Shown here: positions 13,901-22,550 of the stretch, piece after piece
Layout: every line of letters begins with the position of its first letter
How positions within the stretch are numbered: the first letter of the stretch is position 1
Assembly (NCBI RefSeq): GCF_954871325.1
Contig: NC_088775.1
Coordinates: forward strand, 80,515,561 to 80,579,560
Length of the DNA: 64,000 nt
Reading direction: 5' to 3'
Origin: Gordionus sp. m RMFG-2023
Taxonomy: Eukaryota > Nematomorpha > Gordioida > Chordodea > Parachordodidae
The notes under the pieces: model-generated
Database searches by the model: none
The model's input: the letters and a program-made list of their open reading frames with translations, nothing else
What the model was told of the DNA's origin: nothing
Translations under genes and position numbers: made by a program

Positions 13901-16900
13901 CGTCGCTATTAATTTCTTAGCATTTCTTTTAGCCATCTTGTAAATATCATTATCACTTTTTCTTTACCATACTTTGAAACACCTCCGTTTCTCATCCACG
14001 GCTTTCGCTACCTCCGGGTTCCACCACCAAGTCTCCTTATGTCTAGGCGGCCCTTTTGTCCATCCACATACCTCCTCAGTTGTCATTACCCAGGCTTTCT
14101 TCATGGCTTCCCACTTGTCATTCACCCCAGATGCTTGTGCCACCTCCGCCTCCCTAATCGCCAATGCCTTATTGAATTGACATCTAGCATTCTCCTCCTT
14201 CAATTTCCAAACCTTCAGCCTTGGGACAAACTTTCTTTTAGTGACCCTGGCACCTTAAAGAGTGAGATCTCCTACAACTAGTCGATATTGATTTATACAT
14301 TCCTCTCCCGGTATCACTTTCACATTTTTTACTATACATCGATCATTTCTCCTTAATAACAAGTAATCCACTGCACTTTTGGTACTACCCGACTTATAAG
14401 TCACCAGCTTCTCTGATTCTTTCTTAAACATGGTATTACAGGCAATCATATCCATAGCATCACTAAAATCTAAAATCCTCTCTCCTTCCAAATTTCTCAT
14501 ACCGTAACTGAACCCTCCATGTACTCCTCCATAACCCTCATTACTCGCTCCCACATGTCCATTCAGATCACCATCCAAGATAATCCCCTCTTCATTTACC
14601 AGTCTCGATGTCACCCCCAATAGACTGTCCCAAAATATATCTTTCTCTTCTTCGCTTCTTCCAACCTGAGGAACATATGCCGAGATAATATTATATAGCT
14701 TTCTACCAAAAATCATCTTGATAACCATTATCTAGTTGTCTATCCTTCTCACTTCGACTACCTTTTCTACCAATTTCTCCTCAACCAATACCCCAACTCT
14801 AGCCTTACCATCATTACCTCCTCGCCAAAAGAATTTATACTTTTCGCTAGTCTTGCCAATCATTCTGGTCCCATTTCTTTTCCATCTAGTCTCCTGTATG
14901 CAGCACACATCTTATATGCCTTCTGTGCAATACATCGACGACTTCTCCCACTCTTTCCGTCAACTCCCAACATTCCATGTCACGACCCTAACTCGATCAC
15001 CCGTAAACTGGTTTCTTCACTTTTTATGGTCGTTTATGGCCGTCATAAGTTTCATTTTCATGAATAGTGGTTCCTCCAGGTTTCCCATCCTTCTTTTTGT
15101 CGTAGGCGGATGAGGAGGCCCACGGGGTACTTTGGGCTGTACCCCGCCCATGCTTTGTTGTAACCATAGGGAAATTTTGTAGCAAGGTTTTTACAATCGG
15201 ATGCCCTTCCTGACATTAACCTTTTTAAGTGGTTTTTACACCCCGTCAAGGAGACGTTGATCCTATTCTAGACCCAGATCACAGGGAACCTTTTAGACCT
15301 CCATTAGCCGCCAAAAGACGTTGCCACTCCCCCGCCACGATGAGGCGGAAGGTAGGATTTTGGGAGAGGAATGTCGAATTATATATAATCATTAAAAAAA
15401 ATAATTTATATGAAAACTAAACAAAAAATGCTGAAAAAGAGATGATAAAAATCCTACAAGTGTAATGATAAATAAAATTTATATGCATTCTAGATAACAA
15501 AGACCTTAACATTGAGATAAGTACTATATCCTTTACCTCAATGGAATACACTTGTAAATATGTCATTATAAATCTAACGCCATCATAAAGTTAATGATAA
15601 ATAAATCATTGATATAAAAAGTGAGACCTTGTCAATAGAGTTGTTAAACGGCTCGTTTTGAGCCTATTTTTAAAAACGGCTAACTCAATATGAACAAAAT
15701 CTTCAGGCTTGCGTAATATTTTTCTGGATAAAATATTGAGTTAGCCATTTTAAAAAATCGGCTCAAAACGAGCCGTTTAACAACACTACTTGTCAATGTA
15801 TATGATATGAAAATATTTCCCAATTACGTATATCGACAAGACAAAAATATAATATTTAAGAATTATTAAACGGACTCAGTACACTATATGTATTATTTAC
15901 CATTAACGCAAACACGCCTTAAAAACTTCACTTATAAAACAAACGATGTTTAAAAGTATCGCAATTTAAATAACAATAAAAAAATGGTTTATTGAATTGT
16001 AAATAAAATATGATTGGCATATTATCAGATTGTGCAAAAGGATTTATAATATTTACATTTTTTCCCATAATAATTATGATTTATTTCTATTTTTCAAACT
16101 AACTATTAATTTTCTATATAAAATTTTTACAAGTTGAATTACCCCACCTCGAGCCGGAGTCGAAAAAACGGCTTAATGAGTCGATTTTTTTAGAATAGAA
16201 ATGCATTTTGTTTGTATGTCTATTTATTATTTTAAAAATATTATTTTTCCATATATTACAATATTAGCTGCTAATCCGTTAAGAATGAAGATTGAATCAG
16301 ATATTTCTCCTTCGTTTGATGATGGATAAATCAGAAGTTTAACATTTCCTCTAAAAATGGTGGGGAAATGAAATATTGATAGATTTTTTTTTTAAATATT
16401 GCTTTTGAATCGGTAACTCCTATTTTTTGATAAGTAGATTTTGCTTAGATTTATTAGTTAAGATATTTTGAGATAAATCACCTGACTTTTTTATTTTAAA
16501 AATTCTTATTATTTTTATGTTTATGGAACTTTATTATAATATTATATTTTTAAAATTGGGTATAGAACAGTATAATGATGGAGATAATTTAATATAAGTT
16601 CCTTAACCTTTTTATTGTTGATATAGATCAAGTTAACACTTAAAGAAATAAATGATCGAAAAAAAAAATATTTTGCTAAAAAATGGATATAGAACGCTTT
16701 TTCAGCAGGCGAAATGTAACCCTATCAGGTAAGATTGGGGAAAACGAAGCTTACATATCCTCCTTGGGGAAAAAATATTTGGCTACCCCTATGCCCGTGT
16801 GATTATTTTATGTAAATTTTGAAAAAGGACTCAGATTTTTTTTTGAAATTAGATAAATTTTTTTTACTAGTTTTATTTATAACCGAGATCTGGAGGTACC

Positions 16901-17299
16901 ATTTTCACGGCACCGCCCGGATTATTTTTTTTAAAAATTTTTTGCCATTGCCCGGTTTTATATTTTTAGGCTCTGCCCATAAAATATTTTATATTTATTT
17001 TTAATTTTAAAATATTCGGTCCGGCCCGGCCGGGTATTTAAAAAATTAAAATACGAGTTAGGCTTATGACCGGGCCTTCAGGTCTCTGAATATACTATCA
17101 AATCTTAGGAAACTTTAAATATTATATACATTTCGTTTTTAATTTTACTCTTATGAAATATAAATGATTGAATATATATATATATTTATAAACTTTTACA
17201 AAAAATATAATATTTAAGGTTTATGTCAGAGGCCATATGGGTAATATAGGAAATGAAGCTGCCGATCGTTTAGCTAAATTAGGCGCATCAAAATCTTAA
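1905..17299 (+). CDS. RNASEH1: Ribonuclease H1, seven exons
   Basis: It degrades the RNA strand of RNA:DNA hybrids. Exons deduced here: 1905-1957, 2005-2102, 2142-2158, 2204-2300, 2354-2650, 2827-2954, 17219-17299. All junctions are GT-AG and phases match, giving 771 nt (256 residues plus stop). Residues 1-50 form the N-terminal hybrid-binding domain (WYAVKNGIKPGIYLTW, then FKKFNTENEALEFL), followed by a Lys-rich linker and the RNase H fold. The four catalytic acids are present: D97 (YVDG), E157 (NNKAE), D181 (HTDS) and D246 (AADRL). There is an insert of about 19 residues between the first two compared with the human enzyme. KTSAG and WVYVRGHMGNIGNEAADRL match the conserved C-terminal half. 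No mitochondrial leader precedes the domain, so the product may be nuclear only, unless an upstream exon was missed. The 17-nt third exon is the least certain. Introns 1-4 are 39-53 nt, whereas intron 6 is 14264 nt. Confidence 0.9.
3494..3973. repeat. Possible old hAT-like remnant with GGTTCAGG/GGTTTGGTTC motifs
   Basis: The segment begins CAGGGATCTGA, a start typical of hAT ends. It carries several variants of GGTTCAGGTTTGGTTC, resembling the subterminal repeats of the hAT at 10364-13292. It is interrupted at its right side by the long-TIR transposon. A matching right end was not found, so the assignment is tentative. Confidence 0.3.
3974..4715 (+). repeat. Left terminal inverted repeat of the 4.84-kb transposon
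   Basis: This arm is the reverse complement of about 8068-8812 with scattered mismatches and small gaps. Landmarks in both arms are GTCATTCCATG, GGCCGACCCCCTTCG, CGTCCCAGACC on the complementary strand, and the CTATCGATAAAAGAAA block near 4620. The inner limit near 4715 is approximate because the arms fade into AT-rich sequence. Confidence 0.8.
4808..7100 (-). pseudogene. DDE-like transposase of the long-TIR element, frameshifted
   Basis: The protein runs leftward from about 7100. An N-terminal zinc-finger-like segment (CDKCRRKLG) is followed by a helix-turn-helix-like region and PGKKD. Then come KIGFSKFASIRPKNC, GTHNVCVCSYHQN and a C-x4-C-x2-C cluster. A catalytic-type core follows, with LCDF near 5815, FSDGSAAQYKN near 5560 and GKSVCDGIGGTVKRLAARA near 5430. 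I recognise the arrangement as a widespread family of uncharacterised animal transposases, but I do not know a secure family name. The frame changes twice, near 6400 (after PGKKD) and near 5800 (after LCDF), so it no longer makes a full product. Few other lesions are visible, so the copy is not very old. Confidence 0.65.
7563..7628. repeat. Tandem repeat, 22-nt unit, three copies
   Basis: The unit TAAGAATAATTAGAATTTAT (first 20 of 22 bases) starts at 7563, 7585 and 7607 with essentially no differences. It lies between the transposase start and the right TIR of the 4.84-kb element. It is probably replication slippage. Confidence 0.85.
8068..8812 (-). repeat. Right terminal inverted repeat of the 4.84-kb transposon
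   Basis: This is the mirror image of 3974-4715. It ends in CATGGAATGAC at 8812 and contains the complementary landmarks in reverse order (ATCGATAGATAATTTC near 8160, GACGCCCCCTTTCGGG near 8308, GAAGGGGGTCGGCCG near 8770). Confidence 0.8.
9056..10363 (-). pseudogene. LINE reverse transcriptase catalytic part and C-terminal domain
   Basis: It contains FVDLEKAFDKVPRE (block with the first catalytic Asp), LHQGSVLSPLLF, the YADD catalytic box in LPWEILYADDLVLMA (near 10020), and a cysteine cluster CGVCGKGVARNSIQCARCQ. YLGDMLNADGG, RNRLRWFGHVERM and QDRQKWKRKIRG are typical RTE C-terminal text. The long frames overlap in different registers, so at least one frameshift separates the catalytic and C-terminal parts. 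Confidence 0.8.
10370..10510. repeat. Left subterminal GGTTCGG repeats of the hAT element
   Basis: GGGTTCGGTTCGGGTTCGG-type repeats occur in two blocks. They probably serve as transposase binding sites, as in other hAT elements. The matching right block is at 13140-13285. Confidence 0.85.
10638..12573 (-). CDS. hAT transposase with BED zinc finger, nearly intact, spliced
   Basis: The gene runs leftward. It has a BED finger (CSYC near 12560, HLERNH near 12500), a first catalytic-Asp segment (VDAVQRLDRSILGV), TITSDNGCNF (second Asp), CHRWHSTHDMLERL, an all-alpha region (EILKPLKIATKQFQSE, likely acidic residue), and the C-terminal dimerisation domain VSVERSFSHLKFILSPHRSR ending at a stop at 10638. 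Two introns restore the frame: 11163-11264 (102 nt) and 10767-10808 (42 nt), both GT-AG. One apparent 1-nt frameshift lies near 11755, where ...RCAHT must change register to reach LQLALQDA. Upstream of the BED finger a stop precedes the Cys pair, so the true start is unclear. The element looks young. Confidence 0.8.
13293..14254 (-). pseudogene. LINE linker and start of reverse transcriptase
   Basis: The region encodes EEVCGWTKGPPRHKETWWWN (linker, near 14080), then MKKGKASGLW and PEDWRRSIIIPVYKGKGD (first reverse-transcriptase blocks, near 13450). It ends at GFTSGK, where the hAT insertion starts. The text resumes at 10363 with GTTDAIFLIQDK, so the two halves are one domain cut by the insertion. 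Confidence 0.8.
14255..15000 (-). pseudogene. LINE endonuclease domain (apurinic-type, EEP fold)
   Basis: It reads VTWNVG near 14970 (the first conserved endonuclease block), CCIQETRWKRNG, SAYVPQVGRSEEEK, then the catalytic-type block DGDLNGHVG and DYLLLRRNDR. It ends before VVGDL, where the final catalytic His found in related enzymes is replaced (QYRLVV). In-frame stops in the 5' part show that it is dead. The closest protein resemblance is to RTE/BovB-like endonucleases often annotated as craniofacial development protein 2-like. Confidence 0.8.
15636..15788. mobile_element. Foldback hAT-like MITE, copy 1
   Basis: It starts TAGAGTTGTTAAACGG and ends in the complement of TAGTGTTGTTAAACGG. 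The duplication CTTGTCAA is exact on both sides (15628-15635 and 15789-15796). The arms contain GGCTCGTTTTGAGCC and GGCTAACTCAATAT. This copy is shorter than copy 2, having lost part of the middle. Confidence 0.9.
15797..17218. other. End of RNase H1 intron, no gene; GC-rich patch at 16900-17080
   Basis: Mostly AT-rich noncoding sequence. A patch at 16860-17085 has repeated CGGCCCGGCC and GCCCGG motifs in both orientations, unlike its surroundings. It resembles subterminal repeats of a nonautonomous DNA transposon, but no ends or duplication were found. Confidence 0.35.
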
Positions 17300-19668
17300 T
17301 TCAATTTTTTTTAGATGCCATTTTTATTAAAAATAATAGTGTATATAATATTTTTGATTTTAATATCGTATATGTTATGTTTAAATTAAAATATTTTACA
17401 TTATATTAATGGGTACTTGGATAATAATAAAATAATTTATCTTTTATTTGATAAAATGTAAAATTGTTTTCGAAGTCGATGACGATTAAAATGTGAGTAT
17501 TGAACCTCACCACTGAGTAATTAAATTTCCGAGTCAGGATTGGTTACGTGACCAATTTAAGAAGATCGGGTCATGTCCCAAGAGTCGGGATCGGGATACA
17601 AAGCTGTTTTAATGTTACAAGGTAGATCTTGATTTTTTTTTCGGAAGGGTAAAAATTCTATTAGATGTTCAGAACTTAAAGCTTAATTAAAATTACTAAT
17701 ATTACAGATAGTTAATACGTTGTTTTTAGTCATTTGTTTATTTATATAGTACTCCTTAAGAATTTTTAGTAATTTGTGAACTCCAATATTATATAAGGCT
17801 TTTGTCAGCCGGAGCCCGGGTTTATTTTAACTTTTTTGCACGGGCTAGGGTTCGTTCCAGACTTGCAGGTTTTTTTTTAATATAAATTGAATCTGCAAAA
17901 GTTAAGTTACAAATTCTGCTAAAAATATTTGAAAAATAACTTAATAAAACAATCTCAGTGGAACTGTAATCTATATCTTATTTCAGCTCTATATCATTAT
18001 ATTCTTCAAAAAAGGGTATATCTTCTGTTTCACTTTCATAAATGCTAATTTAAAAAAAAATGGGATCAAATGGATAACATTATTGTTTTTTGCCAACTTG
18101 GATCACAAATTAAATATTTAAATAAAAATGTGAATCCACATTTAGAATTCAATTTATAATAAAAAATACAAAAAAATTATTTGTCTTTGTCCGAGTTCGT
18201 AATAAATATAAAATACTTTTTATTTTTTAGTATTTGAAATACAAATACTGAATTAAATACTTTTGAATATAGTTAAATAAATAGTAAATAAAATATTTAA
18301 AAAGTATTTGTTTTTAGTGTTTTAAATGCAAGTATTCACGTTAATGCCCAACCCTGAATGTACCCTAAATGTTTGACAAGCTTTCCTCCAACAACCCAAT
18401 TAGAACATATTTTGTTATAATTGACGATTTAATTTTTCAAATATATTTATTAAATACTAGTTAAAACAACACAATAAATTTTTATCTTCATCGCCTTTCC
18501 CTTTCTAAAGTATGGCAAGAGATCTAATTTTAAATTTGAAGTTTATATATTTCCCTTAAATTTTATATTGTAATTGAGTTTTACTATTATTTTGACAAAA
18601 TATACTTATAGCCAATATTATTGCTTTGAAATTTAATAAAACTTTTCGCCAAACCTCCGGAAATTTTCCCTATTTAAATCGGCAAACCCCTGCCAAACAG
18701 CTGTCCTAACGATATGCTATATTTTGCTGTTTGCTATTTTATTAACTCCTTGATTTCATCACAAATGAACCTCTTCAGCTAAATTATTATTCAATTCTAC
18801 CTTCCCAACTTCAATTCCTTCCTCATCAAAGCAGTATGACCACCTATTCCTAATCTATCAATTATTCAAATGTTTACATATTTTTTTTATTCCCCCCCCA
18901 ATATATGGATTACCTTTGCAATAAAGCTACCCTATTTTATAGATCAACGCCATCTGGTAATAGAGCGTACGACCTATATTTTATTAATTAAATTACGTTT
19001 CTTAACCTTTACATTCAACGTTTTTCCCTCTTTTATCTTTATATCAATATTTTTAAATTCCTTAATACCTATGGAAATCCCAACTTCTATGTGGTCATGA
19101 GTTGGTATTCCTAATTAGTAGTATGTTGAGCCTCGACACAATTTTCCTGATTTTTTTACAAATTTGTTGAGTTCTCTTCGTTCCTTTTTACAAAACCTCA
19201 ATCATTTACACCAATTCCTATATAACCATTCAACTTATCTTTTCATTTTTCAAAAGATTTTTTAAAATTCTATGCCCACATTGCTGACCATTCACTGTTA
19301 AAAACAAATCCGAAATAAATATATTTAAAAGAATAGATATGTTGAAAGAATGGTGATTGAGAAATATAAGCGCGCAAAAAATAAACCAAAGGTAGTCAAA
19401 TTTGGAAAAAGAAAATTACTGAAGATAAGATACAGATTTACATCTAATTAAAAATATAAAAGAATCAAAATAATATTAATATGGTATATTAAGTGCAAAT
19501 TCTTAAATAAATCGATTATTGCTATTGGTAATCGACTATTTAAATAAATAATATATATATAATTGATTGTTAGACAATCTTTGAGATATTCTATTATAAT
19601 GTTTTTAAAAAATTGAGCATTTTATAATTTAGAATTCTTAACCCATATATGAAAATGATAAATTCTGT
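17300..19668. other. Intergenic region between RNase H1 and the kinase
   Basis: It holds the RNase H1 3' end (AATAAA-type signals near 17425) and AT-rich sequence without supportable genes. Small GC-richer patches at about 17520-17610 (GGGATCGGGA) and 17805-17865 (CCGGAGCCCGGG) look like transposon debris but could not be classified. Confidence 0.4.
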
Positions 19669-20931
19669 ATGCAAAAGGTATATCCACAGTTAAAATCCTC
19701 TGAAAAACCTAAAAATTTAAATTCAAAACCAATTCAGATATCGCCGAAAAAATCTCATACATCGTCTGGGGAAAAAAATAAGTCCAATCAAGCTTTTGAT
19801 AAGAAAACTTTAACAAATAAAAATAAAGAAACAAATTTAACAAATCCAAATAAGAACGACGAAAAGGAAATCCGAGTTGTAACCGTAAGAAATGAATTAT
19901 TTTTTAAAGATAATTTGGCATTATTAAAAGAACAATTTCAGAGTAAATGGAAGGATCCGCCTACATGCCCAAGAGTTAGTGACGAAGAATTTGATAAACT
20001 TAAAGTTCTCGGAGAAGGAGCTTTTGGCAAAGTATATTTAGTGCGACATAATAAATCTCATGATAATAAGGTTTTATTCTTCGCCACCAAAGTGCTAAAC
20101 AAGGAATTCATTATCAGATCAAAATGCAAAGACCATGTATTGACGGAAAAGAGGATTTTACAATGCATTAATTTTCCTTTTCTAGTAACCTTATATTACT
20201 ACTACAAAGATTCGCTTAATCTCTACCTAGTGACTGAATTTGTGGAGGGCGGTGATCTTTTCAAGCACATCAAAAAGTTGCGTCGATTTAGTGAAAGTCA
20301 GTCCAAATTTTATTCTGCCCAAGTCATACTGGCCATCGAATATTTGCACAGCAACGGACTTGTGTACCGAGATCTCAAACCTGAAAACATTCTACTTGAT
20401 CAGTGGGGCTATTTAAAAATGACGGATTTTGGGTTTGCTAAGTATATGTTGCTTCACAATAACCAAACAAATTCAAGTGGTAGAACTTGGACCGTTTGCG
20501 GAACTCCTGAATATATGGCCCCTGAAATAATAGTGCAGAACCGAGGCTATGATGGCTCTGTTGATTGGTGGTCCTTGGGAGTTTTAATATTCGAAATGTG
20601 CGCCGGATATACACCATTTAGAGGCAAGGAGGAGAAGGAGATTTTTCGCAATATAGTTGGTCATAGTTATACCAGATCTAGTAGGTTTTCCGATGATTGT
20701 GCTGATCTTATAGAAAATCTGCTACAAAACGATGTTAGGCGACGTTATGGCTGCTTAAAAAATGGAGTAACTGATATAACCCACCATCCCTGGTTTTACA
20801 AATTAGATTGGGAATCCATCAATAACAAGACCTTTGAAGCCCCTTACAAACCCGTCAAGGAAGATATTAAGGAGAAAATAGAAACTATTGGAGAATTGAA
20901 ATTAAATAAAGATGCAAAGGATATATTATAA
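19669..20931 (+). CDS. PKA-like AGC protein kinase, intronless
   Basis: A 420-residue serine/threonine kinase closest in motif text to the cAMP-dependent kinase catalytic subunit. After a Lys/Asn/Ser-rich N-terminus (1-80) come LLKEQFQSKW (A-helix region), the glycine loop GEGAFGKV (115-122), catalytic Lys 141, Glu 160 in the C-helix, YRDLKPEN (233-240, YRD as in PKA), DFG (253-255), GRTWTVCGTPEYMAPE with activation Thr 275, and DWWSLG. The DFG-to-Thr spacing is 22 residues, against 13 in PKA, so about nine extra residues (LLHNNQTNS region) sit in the activation loop. The protein stops soon after EAPYKP and lacks the AGC C-tail FDDY and FxxF motifs. It is intronless, unlike RNase H1 and PI4K beta, so it may be a retrocopy or a lineage-specific kinase. 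AATAAA lies at about 21010. Confidence 0.9.
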   Translation: MQKVYPQLKSSEKPKNLNSKPIQISPKKSHTSSGEKNKSNQAFDKKTLTNKNKETNLTNPNKNDEKEIRVVTVRNELFFKDNLALLKEQFQSKWKDPPTCPRVSDEEFDKLKVLGEGAFGKVYLVRHNKSHDNKVLFFATKVLNKEFIIRSKCKDHVLTEKRILQCINFPFLVTLYYYYKDSLNLYLVTEFVEGGDLFKHIKKLRRFSESQSKFYSAQVILAIEYLHSNGLVYRDLKPENILLDQWGYLKMTDFGFAKYMLLHNNQTNSSGRTWTVCGTPEYMAPEIIVQNRGYDGSVDWWSLGVLIFEMCAGYTPFRGKEEKEIFRNIVGHSYTRSSRFSDDCADLIENLLQNDVRRRYGCLKNGVTDITHHPWFYKLDWESINNKTFEAPYKPVKEDIKEKIETIGELKLNKDAKDIL

Positions 20932-21423
20932 AGGAAAACTCGCACTGAAGTGTAATTTAATATTTATTTCGATATATTTTTATTTTGAATGTTTTATATG
21001 CATCTATTTTAATAAAATTTAATTATGAAAGTATTTTTCTTTTTTCTTATCTTTGATTAATATTATATAACAGTTAGATAATTGAAGATTAAGGCCTCAT
21101 TTAGAGTAACCACAAAATTTTATAAAATACATACTTTTAAATTAGATAACTATGCTATGTTTTGCCATGATTAGAGTATCCAACAGCTACCATCTTGCTT
21201 TCTATAAATGAAGCCTGGCTGCATGAAATAGTCTAATTCGAAATCAGTAAGTAATTTAAAATCAACTTAGAATTTTAAAATAGGTTCAAAAATTACAGAA
21301 GTCCAAATAAGGAGTTTTTTAATTTTTGGTCCGGTATGTATAATATAGTATATAGATTAAACTTTAATACTTTATATATATATATTTTATTATTTAAATA
21401 GTTATTAAATAAAACATTATAAA
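20932..21423. other. Convergent 3' region of the kinase and calmodulin-like genes
   Basis: Noncoding. It holds an AATAAAA signal for the kinase near 21010 and ATAAAACATT-type sequence near 21410 for the opposite-strand gene. No other feature was seen. Confidence 0.5.
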
Positions 21424-21882
21424 CTATTTAGACATAATCAAGGTCACGAAATCTTCATATTTAACTTGACCATCTTGATTAGAATCTGCCATTTTTAACA
21501 AATCATCAACCTCCTCTTCAGTTAATTTTTCTCCCAGGTTGCTCATTATGTGTCTCAACTCTGCAGCTCCTATAAAACCGTTGCCATCTTTATCGAATAT
21601 TCGGAAAGCTTCCCGAATTTCTGCTTCATTAAAAGATCTATTGGTTGAATGAGTTTGTACTATTTTAAGGAAATCTCCGAATTCAATTAATCCTGTTTTT
21701 TTCGTATCATACTCTTCTATGTAAGTTTTCAAATCAGCTTCGGTCGGCGCCTGACCCATGCATCGCATGACTGTTCCTAATTCCGTGACCAATATTTTTC
21801 CATCGGCGTCTCTATCGTATAAAGCGAAGGCTTCTTTAAATTGTAAAACCTTTTGTTCCGCTGATTTATTGCCGTCTCCCAT
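21424..21882 (-). CDS. Calmodulin-like EF-hand protein, intronless
   Basis: It is 152 residues long, close to calmodulin's 149, with four EF-hands in two pairs. Loop 1 is [12 protein letters not shown] (23-34) and loop 3 is [12 protein letters not shown] (97-108); both are canonical with Glu at position 12. Loop 2 is [12 protein letters not shown] (59-70), with Lys at position 3, Thr at position 5 and Asp at 12, so it probably binds calcium poorly. Loop 4 is [12 protein letters not shown] (133-144), with Asp rather than Glu at 12. [20 protein letters not shown] is nearly identical to calmodulin helix text, while the N-lobe is divergent. It could be a divergent calmodulin or a calmodulin-related light chain or sensor. 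It converges on the kinase gene, with 492 bp between stops. Confidence 0.9.
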   Translation of the reverse strand: MGDGNKSAEQKVLQFKEAFALYDRDADGKILVTELGTVMRCMGQAPTEADLKTYIEEYDTKKTGLIEFGDFLKIVQTHSTNRSFNEAEIREAFRIFDKDGNGFIGAAELRHIMSNLGEKLTEEEVDDLLKMADSNQDGQVKYEDFVTLIMSK

Positions 21883-22550
21883 AATTAAATATTAAATATG
21901 TTTTATGATTTATATTATATAAATATTAGAATTTTGTTCTAATTTGCCTTTTCTAAATATACAAAATTGATTGTATAGAATTGTTTTCAAGTTCAACTAA
22001 TTTTATATTAACAAAAGGAGCGGTTTACAGCTTAACATTAAATAATATCTATATTAATTATTGTAATTAATAAAATTATATCAATACAAGTAGTTATTTT
22101 CGATCTAAAATAGGGCGGAATTTATAGGACCGGCACTCGAAATAAAATTATATCCTCTCCTTAATTGAATTTGTGAAAACGTATTTATATTATTTTATGT
22201 GAATTAAAAAAAAACATATTATATAAATGAATTTTATTTTCAATAATTTATTTATCCATTTTCGCCATGAACTTGTGTCTTTTTCAGAGACCAGGAACCC
22301 GTGGCAGAGGGTACCGTAAAATAGTGGAATTTATAAAAAAAATAAATATCTAGGTAGGTTTTAGAAACAAATAAAAATAAGAAAAATATTTTCTAGGACC
22401 GGGTTCCTAAAAACATTAGTGGATTCCGGATATTTAAAGGTAAGAAATTTATTTTTATATTATAAATTACACAACGCAATAGTAGGATTTTTGGATTAAA
22501 ATTAGAAATATATAAGATAAAATTTTAAATTTTGGATAATTAATGAAAAA
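21883..22550. other. Upstream of the calmodulin-like gene, no gene seen
   Basis: AT-rich. The 5' flank of the minus-strand calmodulin-like gene is here. A GC-richer patch at 22285-22440 (GGAACCCGTGGCAGAGGGTACC, read as two blocks, and GGACCGGGTTCC) may belong to the leader of the neighbouring LTR-element remnant. Confidence 0.35.

Larger units (their letters stand above)
9021..15368 (-). mobile_element. RTE-clade LINE retrotransposon, full length, split by a hAT element
   Basis: A 14-bp target-site duplication GAATGTCGAATTAT flanks the element exactly (9007-9020 and 15369-15382). On the minus strand it reads an endonuclease, a linker, reverse transcriptase, a zinc-binding segment and a C-terminal domain, then ends in a GAA-type simple repeat next to the left duplication, as RTE elements do. 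Removing the 2929-bp hAT and its extra 8-bp duplication leaves about 3.4 kb, the usual RTE size. Several stops and frame changes disable the coding region. Confidence 0.9.
2955..17218 (+). other. Giant last intron of RNase H1, packed with transposons
   Basis: The donor GTATTT follows the Trp codon of the exon ending at 2954. The acceptor TTTAAG precedes 17219, where the reading frame resumes in phase 0 with VYVRGHMGN. The conserved protein continues across this junction without loss, so these 14264 nt must be removed by splicing. The intron holds the 4.84-kb long-TIR element, the RTE LINE with its nested hAT, and one foldback MITE. Confidence 0.85.

Noticed and set aside
17000-17090. CpG-rich promoter island at the GGCCCGGCCGGG patch
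   Set aside because: It lies just before the last RNase H1 exon, inside an intron, and looks like transposon subterminal repeats rather than a promoter.
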